NCBI RefSeq assembly: GCF_014931605.1
Contig: NZ_CP053382.1
Coordinates: 4,278,001 to 4,342,000, forward strand
Direction of reading: 5' to 3'
Source: Halomonas sp. MCCC 1A13316
GTDB taxonomy: Bacteria; Pseudomonadota; Gammaproteobacteria; Pseudomonadales; Halomonadaceae
Length of the DNA: 64,000 nt
Below the pieces are notes generated by a model, which was not told where the DNA came from, made no database searches, and worked only from the letters and a program-made list of their open reading frames with translations. The number at the start of each line of letters is the position of its first letter. The stretch's first letter is position 1. Made by a program: the position numbers and the translations under genes. Below are positions 46,122 to 56,369 of the stretch, piece after piece.

Positions 46122-48329
46122 TCAGAAGGCCACTTCGTAGTTGAGCAGCAGAGTGGTATCAGAACGGGCGTTGCGGTCATGCCCGGGTTCGCGCGTGTGA
46201 TTGAGGTTGAAACCGATGGCCCCGCGTCGCTGGGTCCGGTAGCGGTAGCCCAGCTCGAACTCCTGCTGGCGCCCGCTCGGGGACAGCGAGACACTACGCC
46301 CCTCGCGGATCACTTCGCCGTCGATGGCCCGGCCCACCGGAACGGAGAGCATGGCCTCGGCCCGGCCGATACGCATCGGCTGGCGGTAAGCGAACGCCGT
46401 AGTGTGCCGTCCCCGATTACGCTGCAGGCCGACACTCATTTCTTCGACCTGGTCGATATCGATGTGCTGAATGAAGCCACGACCCTCGGCATCCCCACGT
46501 CCCCGATCGTAGTGGGCGAAGGCCTGCCAGTACCGGCCCAGCCGAGCGTCCAGCCCCAGGCTGGCGAAACCGGTGCGATTGCGCTCGCCCAGCGTGAGCA
46601 TTCCACTGCCCTGCCCACCCAGCAGGCCGTGGCGCTCATCGAGCACGCCGACTGTCGTGCTCACACCCAACTGCGGCGAGACATCGAACCGCAAGCCCAC
46701 GTCGCTGCGGCTGGCCTGGTACTCCTCGCCCAGCGCGGCGCCCCACTCGGTGCCGTCCCCCATCCAGTGACGCGCCTGAAGCGTGACTCGGTCGTTCAGC
46801 GCATAGACGTTGCGCAATCCATGCACGGTATCCAGTCCTCGAGTCAGGTCGGAGCCGCCCTGAAAGGCGAGTAGCGGCATGATGCCCGATTCGGCGTAGG
46901 CGCTGGCCGGGTCCAGCTCGTGGCCGGCAAAACGGGTGAGTGTCCAGGCATTGCCACCGAAGCGGCCATCGAGGCGACTGGCAAGGGTCTCCCCATGACC
47001 GTTTTTCTGCGTGGACCAACTCAGCGCACCTGCACTACCTTGCTGCTCCTGGCGCCGATCTGGCGATGCGCTGGAGAGCCGCGTCATGCGGCTGCGCTGA
47101 CTCGCTTCATGGGAGTCTCTCTGGAAGGCGTGATCCGTCAGGTCGATGCGGTAGTCGCGACCCAACTCATCGAAGGCAGCAACGTCGGCAAGCGCCCCCG
47201 AACTCGCCAGGCTGTCGCCATAGGCACCCGAGAGCTGCACCAGGCTATGGTCCAGCGCCTGGACGCCCTCGTCCAGGTGATCGCCGGTTGCCAGCGATAG
47301 CGAACCCGCCGGCGCCAGCGCTGCGTCCAGGTCCGCCTCGCCCTGGCCGAGGTAGTAGTAGCCACAGTTGAGGTCACCGCCCTCACCACAACTCTCGTCC
47401 TGGTAGAGCGATGAGCTGCGGTCCGCGGTATCCAGCAGGCGCTGTGAAATCGTGGCGGCATCGAGATGCGGCCAGAGCGTGATCATCGCCGCCGCGTAGC
47501 CTGCCACTTGGGGGGCAGCGATCGATGTGCCTGCCCACGCGCCGTAGGTGTCGTCCCCGGAGGCATCGGCCGCAGCCCGCTGCCACGGCGCGGTGAGAAA
47601 GCGCGCCTGCCAGTCCAGATCCTCTCCCGGCCGGTTACTCCGAGATGCCAGCTTGGTGTCACCGTCATCCCGCACGGAGCCACCGACGATGAGCATGCGG
47701 GAATAGATGTCGTCGTACCGATGGATGGGGCGGTCGGCCTGAAGCGCCACGCCGTCATTGCCTGCCGCGACGACATAAACGCTTCCCAGCCCGCCATTGC
47801 TGGTCGCGATCCGCCGCAGCGAGTCGAGCGAGTCGACACCCAGGTAGGAAGAGCTCGCGGAAGGCGCATTGGCGCGCCCGCTCCAGCTATGGTTGATTAC
47901 CCTGGCCCCTTCGTCGGCCAGATAACCAACGCTGTAGTCGAGCACGTTGGTCGCGGCGCGGCCTTGACTGCTGTCGGACGAAACCTTGGCCAGATAGAGC
48001 GCGGGGCTGGCGCCGCCCTGCTCGATCAGCGACGCCACGGCGGTGCCATGGCCCTCATCGCCACTGACATCGCCACTGCCGTCCACTAGATTGAAGGTTG
48101 CGAGGTGCGAAGACGCCAGCGATTCGTGGGTGATCCGAAAGCCAGTGTCGGCAACCCCGACCACCACACCTGCATTGTCGAAGGAGCGTAGGGTGGGGGT
48201 CGGTGCGGGCTCGTGTATGCCGTGTGAATTGGTGGGCTTGGTACCGCCACCACCCCCGCCACCGCCGCAAGCAGACAAACCGACGACCAAAGGCAGGAGC
48301 AAAGGAGTTGTAATTCGGGAAGTAGACAT
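46122..48329 (-). CDS. Lipidated subtilisin-family autotransporter
   Basis: A 735-aa surface serine protease. The signal peptide ends in lipobox LSAC (lipid Cys21), followed by eight glycines. The S8 catalytic triad is Asp61 (VADTGF), His94 (GDEGHGTAVAS) and Ser269 (AGTSIAAPQVAG), with oxyanion Asn191 (VVAAGNDG). The last 265 residues form an autotransporter beta-barrel ending in aromatic Phe (LLLNYEVAF). Lipidated subtilase autotransporters such as Neisseria NalP process other surface proteins. ATG 48329 gives the lipoprotein signal; the frame runs on to 48443. Confidence 0.87.
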   Translation of the reverse strand: MSTSRITTPLLLPLVVGLSACGGGGGGGGTKPTNSHGIHEPAPTPTLRSFDNAGVVVGVADTGFRITHESLASSHLATFNLVDGSGDVSGDEGHGTAVASLIEQGGASPALYLAKVSSDSSQGRAATNVLDYSVGYLADEGARVINHSWSGRANAPSASSSYLGVDSLDSLRRIATSNGGLGSVYVVAAGNDGVALQADRPIHRYDDIYSRMLIVGGSVRDDGDTKLASRSNRPGEDLDWQARFLTAPWQRAAADASGDDTYGAWAGTSIAAPQVAGYAAAMITLWPHLDAATISQRLLDTADRSSSLYQDESCGEGGDLNCGYYYLGQGEADLDAALAPAGSLSLATGDHLDEGVQALDHSLVQLSGAYGDSLASSGALADVAAFDELGRDYRIDLTDHAFQRDSHEASQRSRMTRLSSASPDRRQEQQGSAGALSWSTQKNGHGETLASRLDGRFGGNAWTLTRFAGHELDPASAYAESGIMPLLAFQGGSDLTRGLDTVHGLRNVYALNDRVTLQARHWMGDGTEWGAALGEEYQASRSDVGLRFDVSPQLGVSTTVGVLDERHGLLGGQGSGMLTLGERNRTGFASLGLDARLGRYWQAFAHYDRGRGDAEGRGFIQHIDIDQVEEMSVGLQRNRGRHTTAFAYRQPMRIGRAEAMLSVPVGRAIDGEVIREGRSVSLSPSGRQQEFELGYRYRTQRRGAIGFNLNHTREPGHDRNARSDTTLLLNYEVAF

Positions 48330-48573
48330 GAATAGCGAGAACAAGCGAAGCGCCCTCTCTTCCTTGCTGAATACAGCGTGGGTATGAAGCAATTGCCAGA
48401 GAACTGGCCGAGATGCAGGATACGGCGTTTCCTTGTCGCTCAAATCTCAATAAACGGAGTTTTAACGGCGCTATTTCCTTCACTCAACGACGATATTTTC
48501 TCCGCGACTCGTTTTCGTCCTCGCTGCGATGGGTCTACGCTGAAAAACCAACGCGAGTTCGTGGAGGACGATC

Positions 48574-49047
48574 ATGGCAAGGATGCGTATACGGGCACGC
48601 CGCTGCCTGTGTTGGGGAGCCACCCTGCTGGGCACCGCCTGGTTGGCTGGTGCCAACGCCCAGGAGGCCGACCCGGCCTCCGAGGCCAGCCCCGCAGTTT
48701 CAGGTGCTACCAGCGCAAGGGTTCCCGACCCCGCCGAGACCACTCCTCCCCCCGACGTCTCCACCGGCCAGTACGGGACCAGCAGCGGCATCACCAACTC
48801 GGACATGCTGATCCGGGAAGAAGACGTCGGCAGCGGCCAGGCCCAGGGGGACGACCTGTTCCAGACGCCGGCGGCCGGCTCCGAGGCCGGCCCCGACTAC
48901 GACGTGCAGACTCCCGAAACGCAGACCGAGGCGAGTGAACGCCCCGGCGCCGGCGGGCCCGTCAGCGACGATGACGCGATGCTCGAGAACGGCCTACCGC
49001 AAAGCAGCAACACCGACCAGAGCGACGAGGACGCGCCGACCGAATGA
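48574..49047 (+). CDS. Exported acidic low-complexity protein, unknown function
   Basis: A 157-aa protein with an N-terminal signal peptide of about 29 residues (Arg-rich n-region, then LCWGATLLGTAWLAGANAQ). The mature part is rich in Pro, Glu, Asp, Ser and Gly, low in complexity and probably disordered. It contains SGITNSDMLIREEDVGSGQ and no cysteines. GGAGG precedes the ATG. fdnG begins 59 bp later, so the two may be co-transcribed. The 244-bp region upstream (48330-48573) holds no other gene. Confidence 0.62.
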   Translation: MARMRIRARRCLCWGATLLGTAWLAGANAQEADPASEASPAVSGATSARVPDPAETTPPPDVSTGQYGTSSGITNSDMLIREEDVGSGQAQGDDLFQTPAAGSEAGPDYDVQTPETQTEASERPGAGGPVSDDDAMLENGLPQSSNTDQSDEDAPTE

Positions 49048-49106
49048 CAGTTCTCACCAAGACCGTGAGCAAGTTACAAAGGTAGAAGAAACCGGCAGGA
49101 GGCCTT

Positions 49107-52100
49107 ATGACACTACGGGTGACACGCAGACAATTCTTCAAGCTCGGCGCAGCGGGAATGGCCACGTCCAGCATGGCCATGATGGGCTTCGCCCCGGAGC
49201 CCGCCGTCGCCTCGATACGCCATTTCAAGCTGACCGGCGCCAAGATCACGCGCAGCAACTGTACCTACTGCTCGGTGGGCTGCGGCGTGCTGCTCTATAG
49301 CCGGGGTGACGGAGCCATCAATAGCGTCGACGACATCTACCACGTCGAGGGCGATCCGGATCATCCAGTGAGCCGAGGGTCGCTTTGCCCCAAGGGCGCC
49401 GGCCTGCTCGACTACGTCAAGAGCGACTCCCGGCTGCGCTACCCCATGGTGCGGGAAGCCGGCAGCGACGAGTGGAAGCGGATCGGCTGGGACGAGGCGC
49501 TGGATCGCATTGCGCGCCACATGAAGGACGACCGCGACGCCAACTTCGTCGCCGAGGACGAAGACGGCAATACCGTCAATCGCTGGACCACGACCGGCAT
49601 GCTGGCGGCCTCGGCCTCGACCAACGAAACCGCCTACCTGACGCAGAAGGTGGTACGCAGCCTCGGCATGGTGGCCTTCGACAACCAGGCGCGCGTCTGA
49701 CACGGACCGACGGTGGCAGGTCTTGCCCCAACATTCGGTCGCGGTGCCATGACCAATCACTGGGTCGATATCCGCAACGCCGATCTGATTATCGCCATGG
49801 GCGGCAATCCCGCCGAAGCCCATCCCGTAGGCTTTCGCTGGGTGATGGAGGCGCGCCAGTACAACGATGCCAGACTGGTGGTCGTAGACCCCCGCTTCAA
49901 TCGCACGGCGGCGGTTGCCGACTATTACGCCGAGATCCGCACCGGCAGCGATATCGCCTTCCTCGGTGGGCTGATCCATTACCTGATCGAGTCCGGACAG
50001 TTTCACCGGGAGTATGTGAGTGCCTATACCGATGCCAGCCTGATCGTCAGCCCCGAGTTCGGCTTCGAGGACGGCCTGTTCAGCGGCTACGACGTCGACA
50101 CGGGTAAGTACGACAAGACGAGCTGGCGCTATGAGCATGACGAGAACGGCCATGCCCGGCGCGATGAAACGCTGCAGCATCCACGCTGTGTCTTCCAGCT
50201 GATGCGCCGGCACTACAGCCGCTACACGCTCGACGTGGTGCATTCAGTGTGTGGCACACCACCCGACAAGATCCAGCGAGTGTGGGACATGGTCGCCGAA
50301 ACCTCGGTTGCCGACAGGAGCATGACCTTTCTCTATGCACTGGGCTGGACGCAGCACTCGATCGGCTCGCAGATCATCCGTACCGCCGCCATCGTCCAGC
50401 TATTGCTGGGCAACATGGGCATGCGCGGCGGCGGGGTCAATGCCCTGCGCGGCCACTCCAACATTCAGGGACTGACCGATCTGGGCCTGCTCTCCAACCT
50501 GCTGCCGGGCTACCTCAAGCTGCCCCAATCGGATGAACAGTCCTATGACGGCTATATCGGCGATCGCGCCCGGCCGCCGTTGGTGGAGGACGAGGTCTCC
50601 TACTGGCACCACTACGAGCGCTTCCACGTCAGCCTGATGAAGGCTTGGTACGGCGAGGCCGCCAGTCAGGAAAACGACTGGTGCTACGACTGGCTGCCCA
50701 AGCTGGGACAGCCCCTCTACGATGTGCTGCACACATTCGAGCGCATGCACCGGGGCGAGGTTAACGGCTACATCTGCCAGGGCTTCAATCCGCTGGCGGC
50801 CTTCCCCCACAAGGCCAAGAACACCGAAGCCCTGTCGCGGCTGAAATATTTAGTGGTGATCGATCCGCTGCGCACCGAAACGGCGGAATTCTGGAAAAAT
50901 CACGGCGAATATCATGACGTGAACCCCGAGGCGATCGACACCGAAGTTTTCCGCCTGCCGACCACCTGCTTCGCCGAGGAGGACGGCACCATCGTCAACA
51001 GTTCTCGCTGGCTGCAGTGGTTCTGGTCAGCGGCGCCGCCGCCCGGAGAGTCGCGTGCCGATACGGCGATCGTGGCCGGCATATTTCTGCGTCTCAAACG
51101 GCTCTACCAAGATGAGGGCGGCGCCTTCCCCGAGCCGATCCTCAATCTGCAGTGGCCCTACCGCTATCGCGAGGAGCCGAGCCCCGAGGAGCTGGCCCGG
51201 GAATACAACGGCTGGGCGATCGAGGACGTCTACGACGAAGAGCGCAACCTGGTGGTGCGCGCTGGCGAGCAGCTCTCCGATTTCGGCATGCTGCGCGACG
51301 ACGGCTCCACCGCCTGTGGCTGCTGGCTGTTCGCCGGCTGCTGGCCGCGCGAGGGCAACCTGATGGTCAGGCGCGACAACTCCGACCCCTATGGCACCGG
51401 CCAAACGCTGGGCTGGGCCTGGGCCTGGCCGGCCAATCGCCGCATTTTGTACAACCGAGCCAGCGCACGGCCCGACGGCTCTCCCTGGTCGCAACGCAAG
51501 GCCGTGGTGTGGTGGAACGGCGAGCGCTGGGTCGGCAATGACGTACCCGACTTCCCGGTGGGCTCACCGCCGGAGGCGGGCCTGGGCCCCTTCATCATGA
51601 ACCAGACCGGCCGCGGCCAGATCTTCGCTCGCGACCGCATGAACGAGGGGCCCTTCCCGGAGCACTACGAGCCCTTCGAGACACCCATCGCCAACAATCC
51701 GCTGCATCCGGACAACCCGCGCGCCAAGCACAACCCCGCGGCGCGGGTGTTCGAGCAGGATCGGGAGAACTTCGGCACCCTGGAGGAGTTCCCTCACGCC
51801 GCCACCAGCTATCGCCTGACCGAGCATTTCCATTACTGGACGATGCACAACCGGCTCAATGCCATCGCTCAGCCGGAGAAGTTCGTCGAGATCGGCGAAC
51901 GCCTGGCAGAAGAGCTGGGCATCGCCAAGGGCGACCGAGTGCGGGTCAGCTCCAAGCGCGGCCATATTGAAGCAGTGGCGGTGGTGACCAAGCGCATCCG
52001 TCCGCTGCAGGTAGCAGGGCGCACCGTGCACCAGGTGGGTATTCCGTTGCACTGGGGCTTTCTCGGCGAGACGAAGAAGTCTTACCTGACCAATACCCTG

Positions 52101-52175
52101 ACGCCCTTCGTCGGCGACGCCAACACCCAGACGCCGGAGTTCAAGTCGTTCTTGGTGCGGGTCGACAAAGTGTGA
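49107..52175 (+). CDS. fdnG: Formate dehydrogenase-N/O alpha subunit, selenocysteine-containing
   Basis: Catalytic Mo/W-bis-MGD subunit oxidising formate to CO2, 1,022 aa including Sec198. The twin-arginine signal RRQFFK (7-12) sends it to the periplasm. One 4Fe-4S cluster is bound by NCTYCSVGC and GSLCPKG. An in-frame TGA at 49698-49700 falls exactly in the FDH active-site context (DNQARV-U-HGPTVAGLAPTFGRG), so it is read as selenocysteine, not stop. A SECIS stem-loop follows. AGGAGG precedes the ATG. The operon continues with fdnH, fdnI and fdhE. Automated callers would split it at 49700/49713. Confidence 0.96.
49701..49740 (+). promoter_or_regulatory. Bacterial SECIS element of fdnG
   Basis: Immediately after the UGA, GG-U-GGCA (49712-49718) pairs with TGCC-CC (49724-49729), leaving a bulged U and the apical loop GGTCT (49719-49723). 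This matches the E. coli fdhF/fdnG type recognised by SelB, with the loop at the expected distance from the UGA. Confidence 0.85.
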
Positions 52176-52191
52176 CGCAAGGAGGCGATAA

Positions 52192-53121
52192 ATGAGAGGC
52201 GATCAGATCAATCTGCAGAACGTCATCGCCCGCTCGGCGACTCAGGTGGAATCCCCTCAACAGCGTGACGGCGGGGTGGAGCGGGTGACCAAGCTGATCG
52301 ACGTATCGCGCTGCATCGGCTGCAAGGCATGCCAGGTGGCCTGCGCCGAGTGGAACGACCTGCGCGACGAGGTCGGCGAGTGCGTCGGCGAGTACGACAA
52401 CCCCCTCGACCTCACGCCCGATACCTGGCAGGTGATGCGCTTCAACGAGTACGAGGACGAGCAGGGCAATCTCGAGTGGCTGATCCGCAAGGACAACTGC
52501 ATGCACTGCGCCGAGCCGGGCTGCCTCGAGGCGTGCCCGGCCCCCGGAGCGATCGTGCAGTACGCCAACGGCATCGTCGACTTCAATTCGGAGCATTGCA
52601 TCGGCTGCGGCTACTGCGTGTCGGGTTGTCCCTTCGATGTGCCGCGCATCTCAAAGCAGGATCACAAGGCCTACAAGTGCACGCTGTGCTCCGACCGGGT
52701 GTTTCACGGCCTGGAGCCCGCCTGCGTCAAGTCATGCCCTACCGGCTCGATCATGTTCGGCACCCGCGAGGACATGCTGCACCTGGCCGAGGAGCGCACG
52801 AATTTTCTCAAGCGCCGCGGGCACGACAACGCTGGTGTGTACAACCCCGAGGGGGTAGACGGCACTCACGTGATCTACGTGCTGCAGCACGCCGACAAGC
52901 CGGAAATCTACAGCGGTCTGCCCGAGGATCCGCGCATCAGCCCGCTGGTCGACGCCTGGAAGGGCGTCACCAAGCCGCTGGCCTCGATCGCCATCGGAGT
53001 GGCGGCGTTGACCGGTTTCTTCCACTACGCGACCGCTGGCCCCAAGGAACATGGAGAGAAGGACGAAGCGGCGGTGCGCGAAGACGAAGCCCGCGAACGC
53101 GAGCAGGAGGAGCGCCCATGA
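52192..53121 (+). CDS. fdnH: Formate dehydrogenase-N/O iron-sulfur beta subunit
   Basis: Electron-transfer subunit with four 4Fe-4S clusters, 309 aa. The cysteine motifs [35 protein letters not shown] and [20 protein letters not shown] run in order. A C-terminal helix ([16 protein letters not shown], about 264-279) anchors it to the membrane, and an acidic tail follows. It is 16 bp after fdnG with AAGGAGG before its ATG, and its stop overlaps the fdnI start (ATGA). Confidence 0.95.
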   Translation: MRGDQINLQNVIARSATQVESPQQRDGGVERVTKLIDVSRCIGCKACQVACAEWNDLRDEVGECVGEYDNPLDLTPDTWQVMRFNEYEDEQGNLEWLIRKDNCMHCAEPGCLEACPAPGAIVQYANGIVDFNSEHCIGCGYCVSGCPFDVPRISKQDHKAYKCTLCSDRVFHGLEPACVKSCPTGSIMFGTREDMLHLAEERTNFLKRRGHDNAGVYNPEGVDGTHVIYVLQHADKPEIYSGLPEDPRISPLVDAWKGVTKPLASIAIGVAALTGFFHYATAGPKEHGEKDEAAVREDEAREREQEERP

Positions 53122-53813
53122 GCCTGGCCAAATCGGATCCCGCACTGCTGCGCTACGGCGTATGGATCCGCCTCAATCACTGGCTCGTCGCGATCAGCTT
53201 CGTGCTGCTGGTGCTCAGCGGGCTGCCGTTCTTCCATCCCTTCTTCTGGTCGCTAACGGCGCTGTTCGGCGGGCCCACCATGACGCGCATCCTGCATCCT
53301 TGGATCGGCTTGTTCCTGGTTCTGATGTTCGTGCCCATGGCGATCCATTTTTTTCGGGAAAGCATAATCCGCCGCCGCGACGTCCAATGGCTCAAGCAGA
53401 TCCGCGACGTGCTGGCCAATCGCGACGAAAAGCTGCCGCCGGTGGGCAAGAACAACGCCGGCCAGAAGCTGGTGTACTGGATCATGCTCGGCTGCATCTT
53501 CCTGCTGCTGATCACCGGCCTGCTGATCTGGCAGCCCTACTTCGCGGACGCCATCCCCATCACCCTGCGTCGGCTGGCGTCGCTGGGGCATGCCTTCGCC
53601 GCCTTTCTCGCCATCATTACCTTGGTCATCCACGTTTACTCGGGGATCTGGGTCAAGGGCTCGTTCCAGGCCATGGTGCGCGGCCGAGTCAGTTGGGCCT
53701 GGGCACGTCATCACCATGGCCTCTGGTACGAAGAGGAGCGCGAGAAGGCACGCAAGCATCGCGCGATCAGCCGTCGCCATGACACGCCCACGAATCGACA
53801 GGAGTCACCGTGA
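53118..53813 (+). CDS. fdnI: Formate dehydrogenase cytochrome b556 gamma subunit
   Basis: Membrane diheme cytochrome b that passes electrons to quinone, 231 aa with four helices. Heme ligand candidates are His20 in [11 protein letters not shown], His in [10 protein letters not shown], and those in [21 protein letters not shown] near the C-terminus. The ATG overlaps the fdnH stop by 4 bp and its own stop overlaps the fdhE GTG start (GTGA), so the three are translationally coupled. Confidence 0.94.
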   Translation: MSLAKSDPALLRYGVWIRLNHWLVAISFVLLVLSGLPFFHPFFWSLTALFGGPTMTRILHPWIGLFLVLMFVPMAIHFFRESIIRRRDVQWLKQIRDVLANRDEKLPPVGKNNAGQKLVYWIMLGCIFLLLITGLLIWQPYFADAIPITLRRLASLGHAFAAFLAIITLVIHVYSGIWVKGSFQAMVRGRVSWAWARHHHGLWYEEEREKARKHRAISRRHDTPTNRQESP

Positions 53814-54739
53814 CACATGCATTCGGCAATGCCCCAACGGGGGTGATGCACCCCCCCGAGGTCCGCCTGCCCGACGCCGACCATTTCGCCCGCCGCGCCC
53901 GGCGCCTGGAGGCACTCGCCGAGCGCGTCGCGCCGCTTGGTGATTTCCTGCGTTTCATGGCGCAGCTGGCCCACGCCCAGCAGGTTGCGCTGGAACGCAC
54001 TCCGCCGAGCTGGCAGCCCGGGCCCGAGGCCTTCGCCCTGGCCCTCGAGCACGGCATGCCGCCGCTCAACGTGCAAGCGCTGCGCGACGACATCGGTGTC
54101 GGGGCCGAGCTAGACGGCCTGTTGGACGCGCTCGAGCTGCACGTCAGCGAAGCCCAGCGCACGCTGCTCGATACTCTGCGGCAACTGTCGCGGGAACAGG
54201 TCGACCGGCTAGCGGACGATGTGCTCGCGGGCGAAGCCGGAGAGGCCCATCTGCGCGGGCTGATGCCACTGGTGGCCGCCGCGCTGCAGGTTGCATGGCT
54301 GCGCCTGGCGCGCACGCTGCCCCAGGCACCGGCGCGCCCCTCCGACGAGGTGCGCACTCTTTGCCCCGGCTGCGGCTCGCCGCCGCTGGCCAGCGTGATC
54401 GAATCCGATCCGCGCTACAACGGCGTGCGGTACCTGCAGTGCGGGCTGTGCGCCACCCAGTGGTACCTGGAGCGCTCGATCTGCAGCGTCTGCGAGCAGA
54501 GCGGCAAGCTCGACTACTTGAGCCTGGCGCAAGAGAGCGACGGGGCCGTTCCCTTGCCGGCCCAGGCCGAAGCCTGCGGCGACTGCAGCAGCTACCTCAA
54601 GATCTTCCCGCGCGAGCTCGACGTCGACGCCGAACCGCTGGCCGACGACCTCGCCAGCCTGGCGCTCGACCTGTTGCTGGGCGAAGAGGAGCGTTACCGG
54701 CGTAGCGGCTTCAACCCGCTGCTGATCGTGGAGGGTTAG
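53810..54739 (+). CDS. fdhE: Formate dehydrogenase accessory protein FdhE
   Basis: A 309-aa cytosolic accessory protein for exported formate dehydrogenases. Orthologues bind the catalytic subunit before Tat export. Four CxxC pairs in the C-terminal half (CPGCGS, CGLCAT, CSVCEQ, CGDCSS) bind rubredoxin-like iron. GTG start at 53810 with AGGAG upstream. It ends 104 bp before the selA frame. Confidence 0.93.
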   Translation: MTHAFGNAPTGVMHPPEVRLPDADHFARRARRLEALAERVAPLGDFLRFMAQLAHAQQVALERTPPSWQPGPEAFALALEHGMPPLNVQALRDDIGVGAELDGLLDALELHVSEAQRTLLDTLRQLSREQVDRLADDVLAGEAGEAHLRGLMPLVAAALQVAWLRLARTLPQAPARPSDEVRTLCPGCGSPPLASVIESDPRYNGVRYLQCGLCATQWYLERSICSVCEQSGKLDYLSLAQESDGAVPLPAQAEACGDCSSYLKIFPRELDVDAEPLADDLASLALDLLLGEEERYRRSGFNPLLIVEG

Positions 54740-54842
54740 GACTCGCGAAAGCCGGGACGAGGAATGGACGCACCCCGGCCTGGCATGCTATGCCATAAGG
54801 GTGATGGATCCCCGCGACTGGAAGGGGATGACCGACCCCGGC

Positions 54843-56369
54843 ATGGACATGACGACAATGGACGTTCGACGCAGCCTGCCCGCGGTGGATGCACTGCTGG
54901 GCCATCCCGACGTGCAAGAGGCCCGCCAGCGATATGGCCATCGCCTCACCCGGCGTGCCGTACGCCAGGTACTGAACGAGACTCGCCGCGACCTGGCGCA
55001 GCCGGCCTCCCCCACCACACTCGACGTGAACGACCTGGCACGCCTAGTGCTCGGTCACTTGGCCGAGTTGGCCCGGCCGGCTAGCCGCGCGGTATTCAAC
55101 CTCACCGGCACCGTCATTCACACCAACCTTGGCCGTTCGCCACTCGCCGAAGCGGCCATCGAAGCCATGACGCAAGCGGCGCGCCATCCGGTGGCGCTGG
55201 AGTACGATCTCGACAGCGGCAGTCGCGGCGATCGCGATCGGCTGGTCGAGAGCCTGCTGTGCGAGCTGACCGGTGCCGAGGCCGCCACCGTGGTCAACAA
55301 CAATGCCGGTGCCGTGCTGCTGGCCCTGGGGGCTCTGGGTGGCGGTCGCGAGGCGCTGATATCGCGCGGCGAACTGATCGAGATCGGCGGCGCCTTTCGC
55401 ATGCCCGACATCATGGCCGCGGCGGGCTGCCGCCTGCGCGAGGTGGGCGCCACCAACCGCACCCACGCACGCGACTTCGAGCAAGCCATCGGCGAGCAAA
55501 CCGGACTGATCGTCAAGGCCCACACTTCCAATTACGCCATTACCGGCTTCACCAGCAGCGTTCCCGAGACCCGCCTGGCCGAGATTGCCCACACCCACGG
55601 CCTGCCCTTTCTGATTGACCTGGGCAGCGGCGCGCTGACCGATTTCGCCGCCCTCGACTTACCCTACGAAGCGCAGCCCTCCGACGCCATCGGCGCCGGT
55701 GCCGACGTGGTCACCTTCAGCGGCGACAAATTGCTGGGCGGCCCTCAAGCCGGCATCATCGTCGGCCGCCATGCAGCGATAGAGGCCATCAAGCGCCACC
55801 CGCTCAAGCGTGCCCTGCGCCTGGACAAGCTGACCCTGGCTGGACTCGAGGCCACCCTGCGCCTCTATCGCGACAGCGATGCTCCGCAACACGATATTCC
55901 CACCCTGGCACTGCTGACCCGCCCGGAGGCCGACATCGCCGCCACCGGCGAGCGGCTGCTGCCCCAAGTCCAGGACCTGCTTGCCAACGTCACGGTGACG
56001 CTGGAGCCATGTTCGAGCCAGCTCGGCAGCGGTTCGCTGCCGGTCGATCGTCTGCCCAGCCGGGCCCTGGTATGGCGGCCCCAGGATAACCAGCGCCGCC
56101 TGCGCGAGCACCACCTGCGGCGCCTCGAGGCGGCCCTGCGCGACCTGCCCCGCCCCATCATCGGCCGGCTCAGCGACGGCGCCCTGCATCTCGATCTGCG
56201 CTGCCTGGTCGGTGCGGAAGAAGAGAAAATTTTCCTGGACCAGTTGCAAGAACTGCAGCGGCGCTATACGGCCAGCGACGGGAGCAAGCGGGCCATAGAT
56301 GGTAGGAGCGCTGCCGGCGAGGCAGAGAACATCGTCGCCATCAGCGTCATGCAAGGGAGCACGCCTTGA
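54843..56369 (+). CDS. selA: Selenocysteine synthase
   Basis: PLP enzyme that converts Ser-tRNA(Sec) to Sec-tRNA(Sec) with selenophosphate, about 508 aa. Landmarks are FNLTGTVIHTNLGRSPLAE, VNNNAGAVLLAL, SRGELIEIGGAFRMPDIM and the PLP-lysine loop SGDKLLGGPQAG. The N-terminus (MDMTTMDVRRSLPAVDALLG) aligns with E. coli SelA; the start is uncertain among 54804, 54828, 54843 and 54858 since no ribosome binding site is decisive. Its stop overlaps the selB start. The C-terminal extension of about 35 residues beyond LDLRCL is longer than in E. coli. Confidence 0.95.
   Translation: MDMTTMDVRRSLPAVDALLGHPDVQEARQRYGHRLTRRAVRQVLNETRRDLAQPASPTTLDVNDLARLVLGHLAELARPASRAVFNLTGTVIHTNLGRSPLAEAAIEAMTQAARHPVALEYDLDSGSRGDRDRLVESLLCELTGAEAATVVNNNAGAVLLALGALGGGREALISRGELIEIGGAFRMPDIMAAAGCRLREVGATNRTHARDFEQAIGEQTGLIVKAHTSNYAITGFTSSVPETRLAEIAHTHGLPFLIDLGSGALTDFAALDLPYEAQPSDAIGAGADVVTFSGDKLLGGPQAGIIVGRHAAIEAIKRHPLKRALRLDKLTLAGLEATLRLYRDSDAPQHDIPTLALLTRPEADIAATGERLLPQVQDLLANVTVTLEPCSSQLGSGSLPVDRLPSRALVWRPQDNQRRLREHHLRRLEAALRDLPRPIIGRLSDGALHLDLRCLVGAEEEKIFLDQLQELQRRYTASDGSKRAIDGRSAAGEAENIVAISVMQGSTP

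Noticed and set aside
49107..52175. fdnG broken by a nonsense mutation
   Set aside because: The TGA is at the exact Sec site, the frame is maintained, a SECIS hairpin follows, and selA, selB and tRNA-Sec are adjacent.
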